From Sphingobacterium multivorum (GTDB lineage: Bacteria > Bacteroidota > Bacteroidia > Sphingobacteriales > Sphingobacteriaceae), in contig NZ_UAUU01000008.1 in the NCBI RefSeq assembly GCF_900457465.1, positions 62,001 to 126,000 on the forward strand: DNA of 64,000 nucleotides, read 5' to 3'. Below the pieces are notes generated by a model. That model did not search any database. It was not told the origin of the DNA and was given only the letters and a program-made list of their open reading frames with translations. Position numbers and translations under genes: made by a program. Positions 34,925 through 43,923 of this stretch are shown one piece after another. Position 1 is the stretch's first letter. Each line of letters opens with the position of its first letter.

Positions 34925-37384
34925 ATGCTTGAAGACGACAACCTAAATCAAACCACACTACATGAGGAGGAAAATGATGGTACTTTGGAGAGTATGCATC
35001 ATGTGAATAATCCGGTATTGGATTTACCGAAAATTGAAAAGAAATACCTTGAAACGATAGTAGCCCACAATCAAAACGATAAGTCTTATTATTTTTCTGA
35101 CGGCAAAGCCAAGGTAGAAATTAAGATCGTCACGGATGAGATCGTGCGAGTACGGCTGGCTCCACAAGGGACTTTTTTGGAGGATTTTTCGTATGCCTTG
35201 GCCAAGAAAGATCACCGCGTCAGTATACATCAATGCAAGGAAGAGGCAGATCATTATCTGGTGCATACGAATACTATTTCCTGTAAGATCAATAAGAATG
35301 ATTTTTTGATTTCTTTTGCTGATCGTTCAGGTAAACTGTTCAATGCAGATTTGGCGCCGATGCACTGGGAGGAAAACCCTGATTTTGGAGGCTATTATGT
35401 ATATAGCACAAAAGTGGCCTTTGAAAATGAAGCTTTTTATGGACTGGGGGACAAGGCCACTAAATTGAACCTGAGAGGTAAAAGACTTAAAAACTGGAAT
35501 TCAGACACTTATGCTTTTGCTTACGATCAGGATCCACTTTATAAAACTATTCCGTTTTATATTGGTTTAAAAGATGGTGAAGCCTACGGTATATTCTTTG
35601 ACAATACCTTTAAAACGTATTTTGATTTCGCCGCGGAAGATCCGGGAAAAACAAGCTTTTGGTCCGAAGGAGGGGAACTGCAGTACTACTACATCCATGG
35701 TCCACATATTATCGACGTCATCCGTCGCTATCATACGCTGACAGGTACGCATTACCTGCCACCGCTGTGGGCAATTGGTTACCATCAGTGTCGCTGGAGT
35801 TATTATCCCGAAGCGAATGTCCGGAAGGTTGCTGAGGAGTTTCGGAAGCGACAGATCCCCTGTGATGCGATTTATCTTGATATCGATTACATGGAAGGAT
35901 ACCGCTGTTTTACCTGGAACAAGCAGTATTTTCCCAATCCTAAGAATATGATCAGCGATTTGGCCAATGATGGCTTTAAAACGGTGGTGATGATCGACCC
36001 GGGCATCAAGGTTGATGAGAACTACTGGGTGTTCAGGGAAGGAAAGGAAAATAGGTATTTCTGTCGCCGCGGGGATGATTATTTTATGGAAGGATTTGTG
36101 TGGCCGGGACGTTGTCAATTTCCTGATTTTACCAATCCGGAGGTTCGTCAATGGTGGGGCACCTTATATCAGGGCCTTGTGGAAGATGGCGTGGCTGGCT
36201 TCTGGAACGATATGAATGAACCGGCGGTATTTGGCCGCGGAACATTCCCCGACGATGTACGTCACCAATATGACGGGCATCGGGGTTCGCATCGTAAGGC
36301 ACATAATATCTACGGCATGCAGATGGTCCGGGCAACCTATGATGGTTTAAAGAAATTGTATAAAAATAAACGGCCATTTACCATCACCCGAGCGGCTTAT
36401 GCGGGAACACAACGCTATTCTTCGGTCTGGACCGGCGATAATTTGGCGAGTTGGGAACATCTCAAGTTGGGAACCTTGCAGTTACAGCGTTTGTCGACTT
36501 CGGGCATGTCCTTTTGTGGAACGGATATCGGTGGGTTTACGGGTGAACCCGACGGTGAGTTATTTACGCGATGGATGCAATTTGGCGTTTTCTCGCCTTT
36601 TATGCGTGTGCATTCCGCTGGCGATACCCGCGACCGGGAGCCCTGGAGTTTTGGGGAGGATTGGGAAAAGATCAATCGGAAATTTATCGAACTCCGTTAT
36701 AAGTTGTTGCCGTATATCTATACCTGTTTTTGGGAGCAAACGAAGTATGGTTTTCCCATATTACGTCCGATTTCCATGGTCGAACAGCATATACCGACCA
36801 ATTGGCAACGTGAGGAGGAATTCTGTTTTGGGGATAAAATATTGGTATCCCCAGTATTGCAGCCGGGACAAAAAAGCAAGATTGTCTATCTGCCTGAAGG
36901 TACTTGGTTCTATTATTTCAATAATGAAACCTACGTGGGCGGTAAAGAACATACTGTTCCTACGCCGATTGATGAGATGCCGATTTTCATTCGTGGGGGA
37001 TCTGTTATCCCCGAATATCCAGTGATGCAATATACTGGTGAAAAGAAAATTGAGGAGCTGCAGCTCAATGTTTACTTCGCTGAAGGTGTAACCCGTTCGT
37101 ATGTGTATTCGGATCATGGTGACACCTTTGCCTATGAGCAGGATATTTATCTTGAAAAATGCTTTACCGTATCGGGGCTCAAAGAATCCCTGTCGATTAA
37201 ACAGACGCAAGATGGGCTTTTTACGGAGCGGTATGAGGAATATAAATTACAGTTAATCGGCTTGCCTTTTCAGGTTAAGAAGTTGAAGACTGATGGTATT
37301 GAGACAAAAGTACAAGTAGATGATAAGGGGCGGTATTGGATTAATGTCGCACGAGAATTTGATAACATATTGATAGAAGGTTAA
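34925..37384 (+). CDS. Glycoside hydrolase family 31 alpha-glucosidase
   Basis: An 819-residue protein with no signal peptide, so probably cytoplasmic. An N-terminal beta-sandwich precedes the (beta/alpha)8 domain with the GH31 nucleophile motif GFWNDMNEPAVFG (Asp in WNDMNEP), AIYLDIDYMEGYRCF, and the acid/base region MRVHSAGDTRDREPW. It releases glucose from alpha-1,4 or alpha-1,6 ends of oligosaccharides. It leads the glycogen operon with 3 bases before glgB, suggesting a role in trimming or recycling glycogen-derived oligosaccharides. Confidence 0.92.
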   Translation: MLEDDNLNQTTLHEEENDGTLESMHHVNNPVLDLPKIEKKYLETIVAHNQNDKSYYFSDGKAKVEIKIVTDEIVRVRLAPQGTFLEDFSYALAKKDHRVSIHQCKEEADHYLVHTNTISCKINKNDFLISFADRSGKLFNADLAPMHWEENPDFGGYYVYSTKVAFENEAFYGLGDKATKLNLRGKRLKNWNSDTYAFAYDQDPLYKTIPFYIGLKDGEAYGIFFDNTFKTYFDFAAEDPGKTSFWSEGGELQYYYIHGPHIIDVIRRYHTLTGTHYLPPLWAIGYHQCRWSYYPEANVRKVAEEFRKRQIPCDAIYLDIDYMEGYRCFTWNKQYFPNPKNMISDLANDGFKTVVMIDPGIKVDENYWVFREGKENRYFCRRGDDYFMEGFVWPGRCQFPDFTNPEVRQWWGTLYQGLVEDGVAGFWNDMNEPAVFGRGTFPDDVRHQYDGHRGSHRKAHNIYGMQMVRATYDGLKKLYKNKRPFTITRAAYAGTQRYSSVWTGDNLASWEHLKLGTLQLQRLSTSGMSFCGTDIGGFTGEPDGELFTRWMQFGVFSPFMRVHSAGDTRDREPWSFGEDWEKINRKFIELRYKLLPYIYTCFWEQTKYGFPILRPISMVEQHIPTNWQREEEFCFGDKILVSPVLQPGQKSKIVYLPEGTWFYYFNNETYVGGKEHTVPTPIDEMPIFIRGGSVIPEYPVMQYTGEKKIEELQLNVYFAEGVTRSYVYSDHGDTFAYEQDIYLEKCFTVSGLKESLSIKQTQDGLFTERYEEYKLQLIGLPFQVKKLKTDGIETKVQVDDKGRYWINVAREFDNILIEG

Positions 37385-37387
37385 AAC

Positions 37388-39346
37388 ATGACCAATGAAG
37401 TAATTCCGCATAGTCTATTTTCTGAATTTGATGTCGCCTTATTCCAGTCGGGTAAGCACTTCAAATTATACGAAAAGTTCGGTTCACACGAGCTGGAAGT
37501 CAATGGTGAAAAAGGCGTTTATTTTGCGGTTTGGGCTCCAAATGCAAAATCGGTCTTTGTAACCGGCAACTTCAATTTTTGGGATAAAGCGCGTCACGCG
37601 CTCTATGTGCGCTGGGATGGTAGCGGAATCTGGGAGGGATTTATTCCGGGGCTTGGCAATGGGGAGGCGTATAAGTATGTTATTGAGACTTATACTGGCG
37701 AACAACTTGAAAAAGGAGACCCCTTTGCTTTTCAGTGGGAGATCGCGCCAAAGACTGCTTCCATTGTTCATTCGACCTGGTTCGAGTGGCAGGATAAGCA
37801 ATGGATGCAGGAAAGGGCTGTTAAAAACAGGCTGGATCAACCATGGTCTGTCTATGAAGTGCATTTAGGATCTTGGTCGCGGGATCCCGAAAGTCCGGAT
37901 ACTTTGCTCAACTACCGCGAAATCGCTGTGGCGCTCGTATCCTATGTGAAGGAAATGAATTTTACCCATGTAGAATTTATGCCCCTGATGGAACATCCCT
38001 ATTACCCTTCTTGGGGATACCAGATAACGGGCTATTTTGCTGCGAGTTCGCGCTACGGATCGGCACAAGATCTCATGTATCTGATTGAGGAGCTGCATGC
38101 CGCCGGGATAGGCGTATTGTTGGATTGGGTTCCGTCGCATTTTCCAGGTGACGCACATGGTCTTTATCGTTTTGACGGTACGAGCTTATACGAGCATGAA
38201 GATCCCCGGAAAGGGTTTCATCCCGATTGGCAATCCTATATTTTCAACTACGGACGTAATGAAGTGCGTTCTTTTTTGATCAGTAATGCATTTTATTGGT
38301 TGGATCGTTTTCATATCGATGGACTTCGGGTCGATGCGGTTGCTTCTATGCTCTATTTGGATTATAGTCGAAACGCAGGCGAGTGGATTGCCAATGAGTT
38401 TGGTGGAAATGAGAATCTTGAAGCAGTACAATTTTTAAAAGAACTGAATGAGGCCGTTTACGGACATTTCCCACATGTGCAGACCATCGCGGAAGAATCG
38501 ACTTCCTGGCCGGGTGTCAGTCGCCCAACCTATGCTGGTGGATTGGGGTTTGGAATGAAATGGATGATGGGCTGGATGCATGACACATTGGATTATTTTA
38601 AAGAGGATCCGATTAATCGCAGCTATCATCATGATCGACTGACCTTTGCGACAGTATATGCTTTCCATGAAAATTTTATGCTACCGCTGTCACATGATGA
38701 GGTTGTCTACGGAAAGCATTCATTAATTTATAAGATGCCGGGCGATGAATGGCAAAAGTTTGCCAACCTGCGGGCATTGTATCTCTTTATGTATACTTTT
38801 TCGGGAACAAAATTGCTGTTTATGGGCGGAGAATTTGGGCAGACTTCGGAGTGGAATGTAAACCAAGCGCTTGATTGGCATCTTTTGGAATTTGCGCCAC
38901 ACCAGGGTATGAAGCAATTTGTAGCCGACCTGAATACGGTTTATAGGAGCCAACCAAGTCTTTACCAGAAGGCTTTTGACGCTTCGGGCTTTGAATGGAT
39001 AGATGCTGGTGATCGTGAAAATTCGGTTGTGGTCTATTGGCGAAAGGGATTTGACGCCTGGGATGATACGGTTGTTGTACTTAACTTAACGCCTGTTGTT
39101 CGGGAACATTTCCGTATTGGTTTACCTTACGCTGGTGAATGGGAAGTGCTGCTGAATTCGGATGATTTGACCTATTTCGGTTCTGGAATACATCAGCTGC
39201 TCATTCATAGTGAACACCTGCATTGGATGAACCAGGTACAGTCTGCTCAAGTTCATTTACCTCCGCTTGGCGGATATATTTTGAAAAGGAAGAGAGCGGT
39301 AAAGGAAGTCAATCCCATTAAACAAGGCGAGCGTATCCCTGTATAA
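37388..39346 (+). CDS. glgB: 1,4-alpha-glucan branching enzyme
   Basis: A 652-residue GH13 enzyme that makes alpha-1,6 branches in glycogen. An N-terminal CBM48 domain (GVYFAVWAPNAKSVFVTGNFNFW) precedes the catalytic barrel with DGLRVDAVASMLY (nucleophile Asp), IAEESTSWPGVS (acid/base Glu) and LSHDEVVYGK (transition-state Asp), and a C-terminal beta domain ending GGYILKRK. Start is 3 bases after the GH31 stop; second gene of the operon. Confidence 0.95.
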   Translation: MTNEVIPHSLFSEFDVALFQSGKHFKLYEKFGSHELEVNGEKGVYFAVWAPNAKSVFVTGNFNFWDKARHALYVRWDGSGIWEGFIPGLGNGEAYKYVIETYTGEQLEKGDPFAFQWEIAPKTASIVHSTWFEWQDKQWMQERAVKNRLDQPWSVYEVHLGSWSRDPESPDTLLNYREIAVALVSYVKEMNFTHVEFMPLMEHPYYPSWGYQITGYFAASSRYGSAQDLMYLIEELHAAGIGVLLDWVPSHFPGDAHGLYRFDGTSLYEHEDPRKGFHPDWQSYIFNYGRNEVRSFLISNAFYWLDRFHIDGLRVDAVASMLYLDYSRNAGEWIANEFGGNENLEAVQFLKELNEAVYGHFPHVQTIAEESTSWPGVSRPTYAGGLGFGMKWMMGWMHDTLDYFKEDPINRSYHHDRLTFATVYAFHENFMLPLSHDEVVYGKHSLIYKMPGDEWQKFANLRALYLFMYTFSGTKLLFMGGEFGQTSEWNVNQALDWHLLEFAPHQGMKQFVADLNTVYRSQPSLYQKAFDASGFEWIDAGDRENSVVVYWRKGFDAWDDTVVVLNLTPVVREHFRIGLPYAGEWEVLLNSDDLTYFGSGIHQLLIHSEHLHWMNQVQSAQVHLPPLGGYILKRKRAVKEVNPIKQGERIPV

Positions 39347-39381
39347 AATCTTGTTATTAAATCTCATGCTGTAAAAGAAGA

Positions 39382-40794
39382 ATGAACGTATTTCACTTGA
39401 GTGTAGAATGTTATCCCGTGGCCAAAGTAGGTGGTCTCGCGGATGTCGTGGGCGCGCTGCCCAAATACCAAACCAAACTGGGATGGGAGGCGGCGGTTGT
39501 CATGCCTTGGTATGATCGTCCTTTTGTTAGGGATCATGCTTTTAGCCTAGTTCATGATGGTACTTTTTATCAAGGATCTGAATTGCTGCGCTACAGTGTT
39601 TATAAGGAAGATCATCAGGTACTTGGATTTGAGCTCTACCTGATTAAGATTCCAGGTAAACTCGATCGGCAGGAGGTATATTGTTATCCGGATGAAGGCG
39701 AGCAGTTTATCGCCTTTCAACATGCTGTTTTGGCGTGGTTTAAGGATAAAAATATAGTACCTGATATCGTGCATTGCCATGATCATCATGTCGGCTTAAT
39801 GCCTTTTTTGATGAGGTATAGCAATGACTATAACTTTCTTGCCGACGTTAAAACGGTGGCCACCGTCCACAATGGGCAGTATCAGGGCTGGACGCATTGG
39901 AGTAAAGCTATTCTGTTGCCCGCTTTCGATAGTTGGAAATGGGGATTATTGGACTGGGATGGTTTAATTAATCCGCTTGCAGCCCTCATTAAATGTTGCG
40001 ATGCGTACACAACGGTCTCCGAAGGTTATCTCGAAGAGCTTTATGTGGAAGCAAATGGTTTGCAGCAGCTGTTTTATGATGAGCGAAATAAATCTGTCGG
40101 TATTGTCAATGGAATTGACTGGGAAATCTGGGATCCTAAAATTGATTATACCTTGCTAGAAAACTATGATGCTGTACAAGCTTTTTCCGGAAAGTTGAAA
40201 AATAAGGAGGCTTTGGCGAAGCAGTATAAAATCAATCCAGATCGACCGTTGCTTGTTTTTATCGGCCGATTTGCAACAGAAAAAGGAGCGGATTTACTTC
40301 CGGAGATAATTTTGGATTTGACGGAGAAATATCACGATAGATTAAGTATATTTATACTGGGTGCCGGAGACCCAGCGATCCAGTCACGTGTGAAATCACT
40401 CGTCGATGATGGAATTGATAATTTTGATGTGTTCTTTGGTTATGATGAAAATCTGGCCCATTGGCTTTATGCCAGTGCGGATTTTCTTTTAATGCCTTCC
40501 CGTGTTGAGCCCTGTGGGCTTAATCAGCTCTATGCTATGAAGTACGGTACATTGCCGATCGTGCATCAGGTGGGGGGATTAAAAGATACGGTAATCGATC
40601 TGAAAAATGATGGCTACGGTATAGGTTTTGATAGTCTGACAATCACTGAAATTAGTGCAGCGATTGTTCGGGCTATAAATTTTTACGATAGTAAAAAGCA
40701 GTTTGAGGAGAATCAACGTAAAATGATGCAGTTGGATTTTTCTTGGGATAAATCTGCAGCGAAGTATATAAGTCTATATAACCAATTAATGTAA
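39382..40794 (+). CDS. glgA: Glycogen synthase
   Basis: A 470-residue GT5 enzyme of standard length that extends glycogen from ADP-glucose. The N-terminal KVGGLADVVGALPK motif (residues ~14-27) binds the nucleotide sugar; the GT-B C-terminal half has IGRFATEKGADLLPE and the catalytic MPSRVEPCGLNQLYAMKYG region. Third gene of the operon, 6 bases before glgC, consistent with a dedicated supply of ADP-glucose. Confidence 0.94.
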   Translation: MNVFHLSVECYPVAKVGGLADVVGALPKYQTKLGWEAAVVMPWYDRPFVRDHAFSLVHDGTFYQGSELLRYSVYKEDHQVLGFELYLIKIPGKLDRQEVYCYPDEGEQFIAFQHAVLAWFKDKNIVPDIVHCHDHHVGLMPFLMRYSNDYNFLADVKTVATVHNGQYQGWTHWSKAILLPAFDSWKWGLLDWDGLINPLAALIKCCDAYTTVSEGYLEELYVEANGLQQLFYDERNKSVGIVNGIDWEIWDPKIDYTLLENYDAVQAFSGKLKNKEALAKQYKINPDRPLLVFIGRFATEKGADLLPEIILDLTEKYHDRLSIFILGAGDPAIQSRVKSLVDDGIDNFDVFFGYDENLAHWLYASADFLLMPSRVEPCGLNQLYAMKYGTLPIVHQVGGLKDTVIDLKNDGYGIGFDSLTITEISAAIVRAINFYDSKKQFEENQRKMMQLDFSWDKSAAKYISLYNQLM

Positions 40795-40800
40795 TTTGAT

Positions 40801-42084
40801 ATGTCACGTCATAATGTAGTAGCTATCGTCTTGGGCGGAGGAAGGGGCTCACGTCTGTATCCATTGACCGATCAACGGTCTAAGCCAGCAGTTCCCATTG
40901 CCGGGAAATATCGCTTGGTGGACATTCCCATCTCGAATTGTCTTAATTCGGGTTTTAACAAGATTTTTGTGTTGACACAATTCAATTCTTCGTCGCTCAA
41001 CTCCCACATTAAGAATACCTACAACTTTAGTATTTTTAGCAAGGGCTTTGTCGATATTCTGGCTGCTGAACAGACCAACGATGGCGACAAATGGTTCGAG
41101 GGTACGGCCGATGCCGTGCGACGATCGTTTCGGAAGCTGGCGAGTATTGATTATGACTATGTACTGATTTTATCAGGGGATCAGCTATATCAAATGGATT
41201 TTGATGCGCTGGTTGACTTCCACGTCGAAAACGAAGGCGACCTGACCATTGCGACTATACCAGTAAACGCCAAAGATGCCACCGGTTTTGGTATACTGAA
41301 ATCGGATGAAAAGAATCATATCACCTCTTTTATCGAGAAGCCGAATAGCGAGCAGCTGGTAGACTGGAGTTCAGAAGTGAGTGATCATTTAAAGGGTGAG
41401 GGCAGAGAATTCCTGGCCTCTATGGGTATTTATGTTTTTTCAAAAGGCGTCCTGAAACGTATGCTTGAAGAGAATCGCGGAATGGATTTTGGTAAAGAAA
41501 TTATTCCCGATGCCATTGATACAAGTCGGGTGCTTAGCTATCAATTTGAGGGCTATTGGACAGACATCGGTACCATAGGGTCTTTCTATGAAGCCAACAT
41601 TGGTTTGACCGATAATATTCCGGCCTTCAATCTGTTTGATAAAAATACGGTTTTCACCCGTCCAAGGATGTTGCCGCCTTCTAAGATTTCGGGTACAACA
41701 TTAATCAATTCGGTCATTTCGGATGGCTGTATTATCCAAGCTGATAAAATAGACCGTTCCGTCGTGGGCGTTCGTTCACGGATTGGTACAGGATCTGTTG
41801 TGCGCGGTACTTATATGATGGGATCAGATTATTATGAGGATCTCGTCGATATGGAGGAAGCAAAGCGTAAAAATATACCTGTGGTCGGTGTTGGAGAACG
41901 GTGTTATATTGAGAATGCTATTTTGGATAAAAATTGTCGTATCGGCAACGATGTCCGGATCAATGGTGGACCTCATTTGCTGAACGCCAATCACCCCACC
42001 TATACCATTTGTGACGGCATTGTTGTCATCAAAAAAAATGCTGTAATTCCAAATGGAACAACAATAGGATTGACAAGCTTATAA
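40801..42084 (+). CDS. glgC: Glucose-1-phosphate adenylyltransferase
   Basis: A 427-residue enzyme that makes ADP-glucose, the committed step of glycogen synthesis. The N-terminal nucleotidyltransferase domain has GGGRGSRLYPLTDQRSKPAVPIAGKYR (given by its parts GGGRGSRL and KPAVP), LSGDQLYQMD with catalytic Asp, and IEKP; the C-terminal left-handed beta helix carries hexapeptide repeats (DGCIIQADKI to NAVIPNGTTIG). Last gene of the glycogen operon; no clear terminator follows. Confidence 0.94.
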   Translation: MSRHNVVAIVLGGGRGSRLYPLTDQRSKPAVPIAGKYRLVDIPISNCLNSGFNKIFVLTQFNSSSLNSHIKNTYNFSIFSKGFVDILAAEQTNDGDKWFEGTADAVRRSFRKLASIDYDYVLILSGDQLYQMDFDALVDFHVENEGDLTIATIPVNAKDATGFGILKSDEKNHITSFIEKPNSEQLVDWSSEVSDHLKGEGREFLASMGIYVFSKGVLKRMLEENRGMDFGKEIIPDAIDTSRVLSYQFEGYWTDIGTIGSFYEANIGLTDNIPAFNLFDKNTVFTRPRMLPPSKISGTTLINSVISDGCIIQADKIDRSVVGVRSRIGTGSVVRGTYMMGSDYYEDLVDMEEAKRKNIPVVGVGERCYIENAILDKNCRIGNDVRINGGPHLLNANHPTYTICDGIVVIKKNAVIPNGTTIGLTSL

Positions 42085-42171
42085 AATTTATAGAACAAGG
42101 GAGATAATATATTGTTATCATTTCATGTTATTCATATAAAAGTATCTTGAAAAGTAATTACCTGAAGTCAA

Positions 42172-42227
42172 AATTTGCCTAATACCGGCAAATTAACGTC
42201 AGATGGTATTGTCTTTGCTAGCAAAGA
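42172..42227. promoter_or_regulatory. Two palindromes upstream of the TraB-like lipoprotein gene
   Basis: A hairpin AATTTGCC/GGCAAATT (42172-42194) is followed by a perfect 16-bp palindrome TCTTTGCTAGCAAAGA (42212-42227), which ends 12 bases before the ATG at 42240. The second is shaped like an operator. No known factor is recognised. Confidence 0.5.
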
Positions 42228-42239
42228 ATAGATATTATA

Positions 42240-43010
42240 ATGAATAGTATGCGATTGAGACAGATTATCTCCCTTTGTTTTGTGTTGTTTGTTCTTTTGG
42301 GCTGCCAAACGTCATTGATGGTTCAAGGTACAGGTGTCTTGCGTGATGCCTCACGAAAATTCGAGCTTCGCCATGGCGATCGATCAGTCGTTTATATTCC
42401 AATGCGGCATCTGGGTACGAGGGTGTACTATGATCAAATTCAGCGCGCTGTAGATTCCCTCCAACGTTCGGGCTATGTTGTTTTTTATGAAAGTATCGCC
42501 TATCAGGTGGATAGTGCGGCACAACGTGATCTGTATGACCGCAAATTTAGAAAACTTACAGGCAATCGGCTCGGGCTGCAGCAATGTATTGAAATACCGG
42601 GCGATACCTCCCGGGTTCTTCGGGCGCCCATGTACCGTAAACTGGGGCAACGAATCATCAGTCAGCCCGATTATTCCTTTTTCCTGGTGAATTATGAAAC
42701 GGCGGTGAATGCGGATATTCCCAAAAATAAATTGCTTGACGAGTTTGAATACCTGTATGGTACGATCAAACTGGATGATTGTGATTACAAAACACCGCTC
42801 CAAGAACCTTATTCCTGTAAACCGATCAAAGCAGCCTTAAAGAACAAATTTGATAAAGAATTTGTCATGAAAAAAAGGGAAGAAAACCTGGCATCATTAG
42901 TTGCTGACGCCCCACAGCAAAAGATTTTAATCTTATTCGGAACCTCACATTTTAAAGGCTTTTTGCGTAATTTGCAGGCTCGGGATCCCAAATGGATACA
43001 GATCAACTAA
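42240..43010 (+). CDS. Lipoprotein, weakly TraB/GumN-like
   Basis: A 256-residue protein with a lipoprotein signal (VLFVLLGCQ; lipidated Cys at about residue 22). The HLGTRVYYDQIQRAVDSLQRSGYVVFYE segment and a near-terminal GTSHFKGFLRNL have the layout of TraB/GumN-family proteins (conserved His-Gly-Thr then Glu, and a C-terminal G..H). Assignment is tentative and the catalytic role of this family is itself unsettled. The peptidase gene starts one base after its stop, so the two are one unit. Confidence 0.6.
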   Translation: MNSMRLRQIISLCFVLFVLLGCQTSLMVQGTGVLRDASRKFELRHGDRSVVYIPMRHLGTRVYYDQIQRAVDSLQRSGYVVFYESIAYQVDSAAQRDLYDRKFRKLTGNRLGLQQCIEIPGDTSRVLRAPMYRKLGQRIISQPDYSFFLVNYETAVNADIPKNKLLDEFEYLYGTIKLDDCDYKTPLQEPYSCKPIKAALKNKFDKEFVMKKREENLASLVADAPQQKILILFGTSHFKGFLRNLQARDPKWIQIN

Positions 43011-43011
43011 T

Positions 43012-43794
43012 ATGTTAGGAAAACTATTTATTATACTGCTTATACCAGTAACCATTTATGTTGTTTATTACCTGTTAAATCGTACGGCCAAAAACAGCAA
43101 AGCCATTAAACGTGTATTAAGCGACGAAGGAAAGGAAATTCTGGAAAAAGAAGTTGCCTATTACCGCAATCTGTCCAATGCGGATAAAATGGAATTTGAA
43201 ACCCGCTGTTTAAAATTTTTGGATACAGTCAAAATTGAAGGTGTGGGCGTAGCGGTTGAGCTGAAAGATTATATGATGATTGCCGCCAGTGCAATTATCC
43301 CAATATTTGCCTTTAAGAAATGGACTTATCCCAATTTGACCAATATTATGGTTTATCCTTCCCAGTTCAATACAGCGTATGAATTTGAAGGCCATGCTGA
43401 CCGAAATATAATGGGAATGGTAGGTGAGGGAGCCATGAACGGACAAATGATATTGTCCAAATCGGCATTGGAGTATGGTTTTAGGAACCCAAAAGATGGA
43501 CAGAATACAGCGATACATGAATTTGTACACTTGATCGATAAAACCGATGGTACTGTGGATGGCATTCCAACACATCTGATGGATAAAGCTTCAGTCATTC
43601 CTTTTATGAATCTGATACGGGAAGAGATTGCCAAAATAAAGGCGAATAAATCTGATATTGATGTCTATGGCATGACCAATCCAGCCGAGTTTTTTGCAGT
43701 TGCGTCTGAATATTTCTTTGAGGACCCAGCGAAATTCAAGACCCATCATCCTGAACTGTATAAAGCACTTTCTGAAATTTTTGAACAAAGTTAG
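43012..43794 (+). CDS. MtfA-like zinc-dependent peptidase (M90)
   Basis: A 260-residue protein with an N-terminal membrane helix (about 3-24) that E. coli MtfA lacks. The catalytic HEFVHLID (HExxH) lies at about residue 168, with the third ligand plausibly the Glu of NPAEFFAVASEYFFEDP, as in MtfA. MtfA of E. coli interacts with the repressor Mlc and shows aminopeptidase activity; here the target is unknown. Coupled to the upstream TraB-like lipoprotein gene. Confidence 0.83.
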   Translation: MLGKLFIILLIPVTIYVVYYLLNRTAKNSKAIKRVLSDEGKEILEKEVAYYRNLSNADKMEFETRCLKFLDTVKIEGVGVAVELKDYMMIAASAIIPIFAFKKWTYPNLTNIMVYPSQFNTAYEFEGHADRNIMGMVGEGAMNGQMILSKSALEYGFRNPKDGQNTAIHEFVHLIDKTDGTVDGIPTHLMDKASVIPFMNLIREEIAKIKANKSDIDVYGMTNPAEFFAVASEYFFEDPAKFKTHHPELYKALSEIFEQS

Positions 43795-43823
43795 TTATAG
43801 ATAAATAAAATTTTACTATTTTT

Positions 43824-43853
43824 AAGGCAAACAGAAGTTGTTTGCCTTTTTTC
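43824..43853 (+). terminator. Terminator after the M90 peptidase gene
   Basis: AAGGCAAAC and GTTTGCCTT form a perfect 9-bp stem around a 7-nt loop, followed by TTTTC. Confidence 0.87.
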
Positions 43854-43923
43854 TGCGAGCACCCTGCTCCTGGGCTGGAAAGAAGATCATCGCTTCGCTA
43901 AAGTTTTGTTAATTATAACTGTT

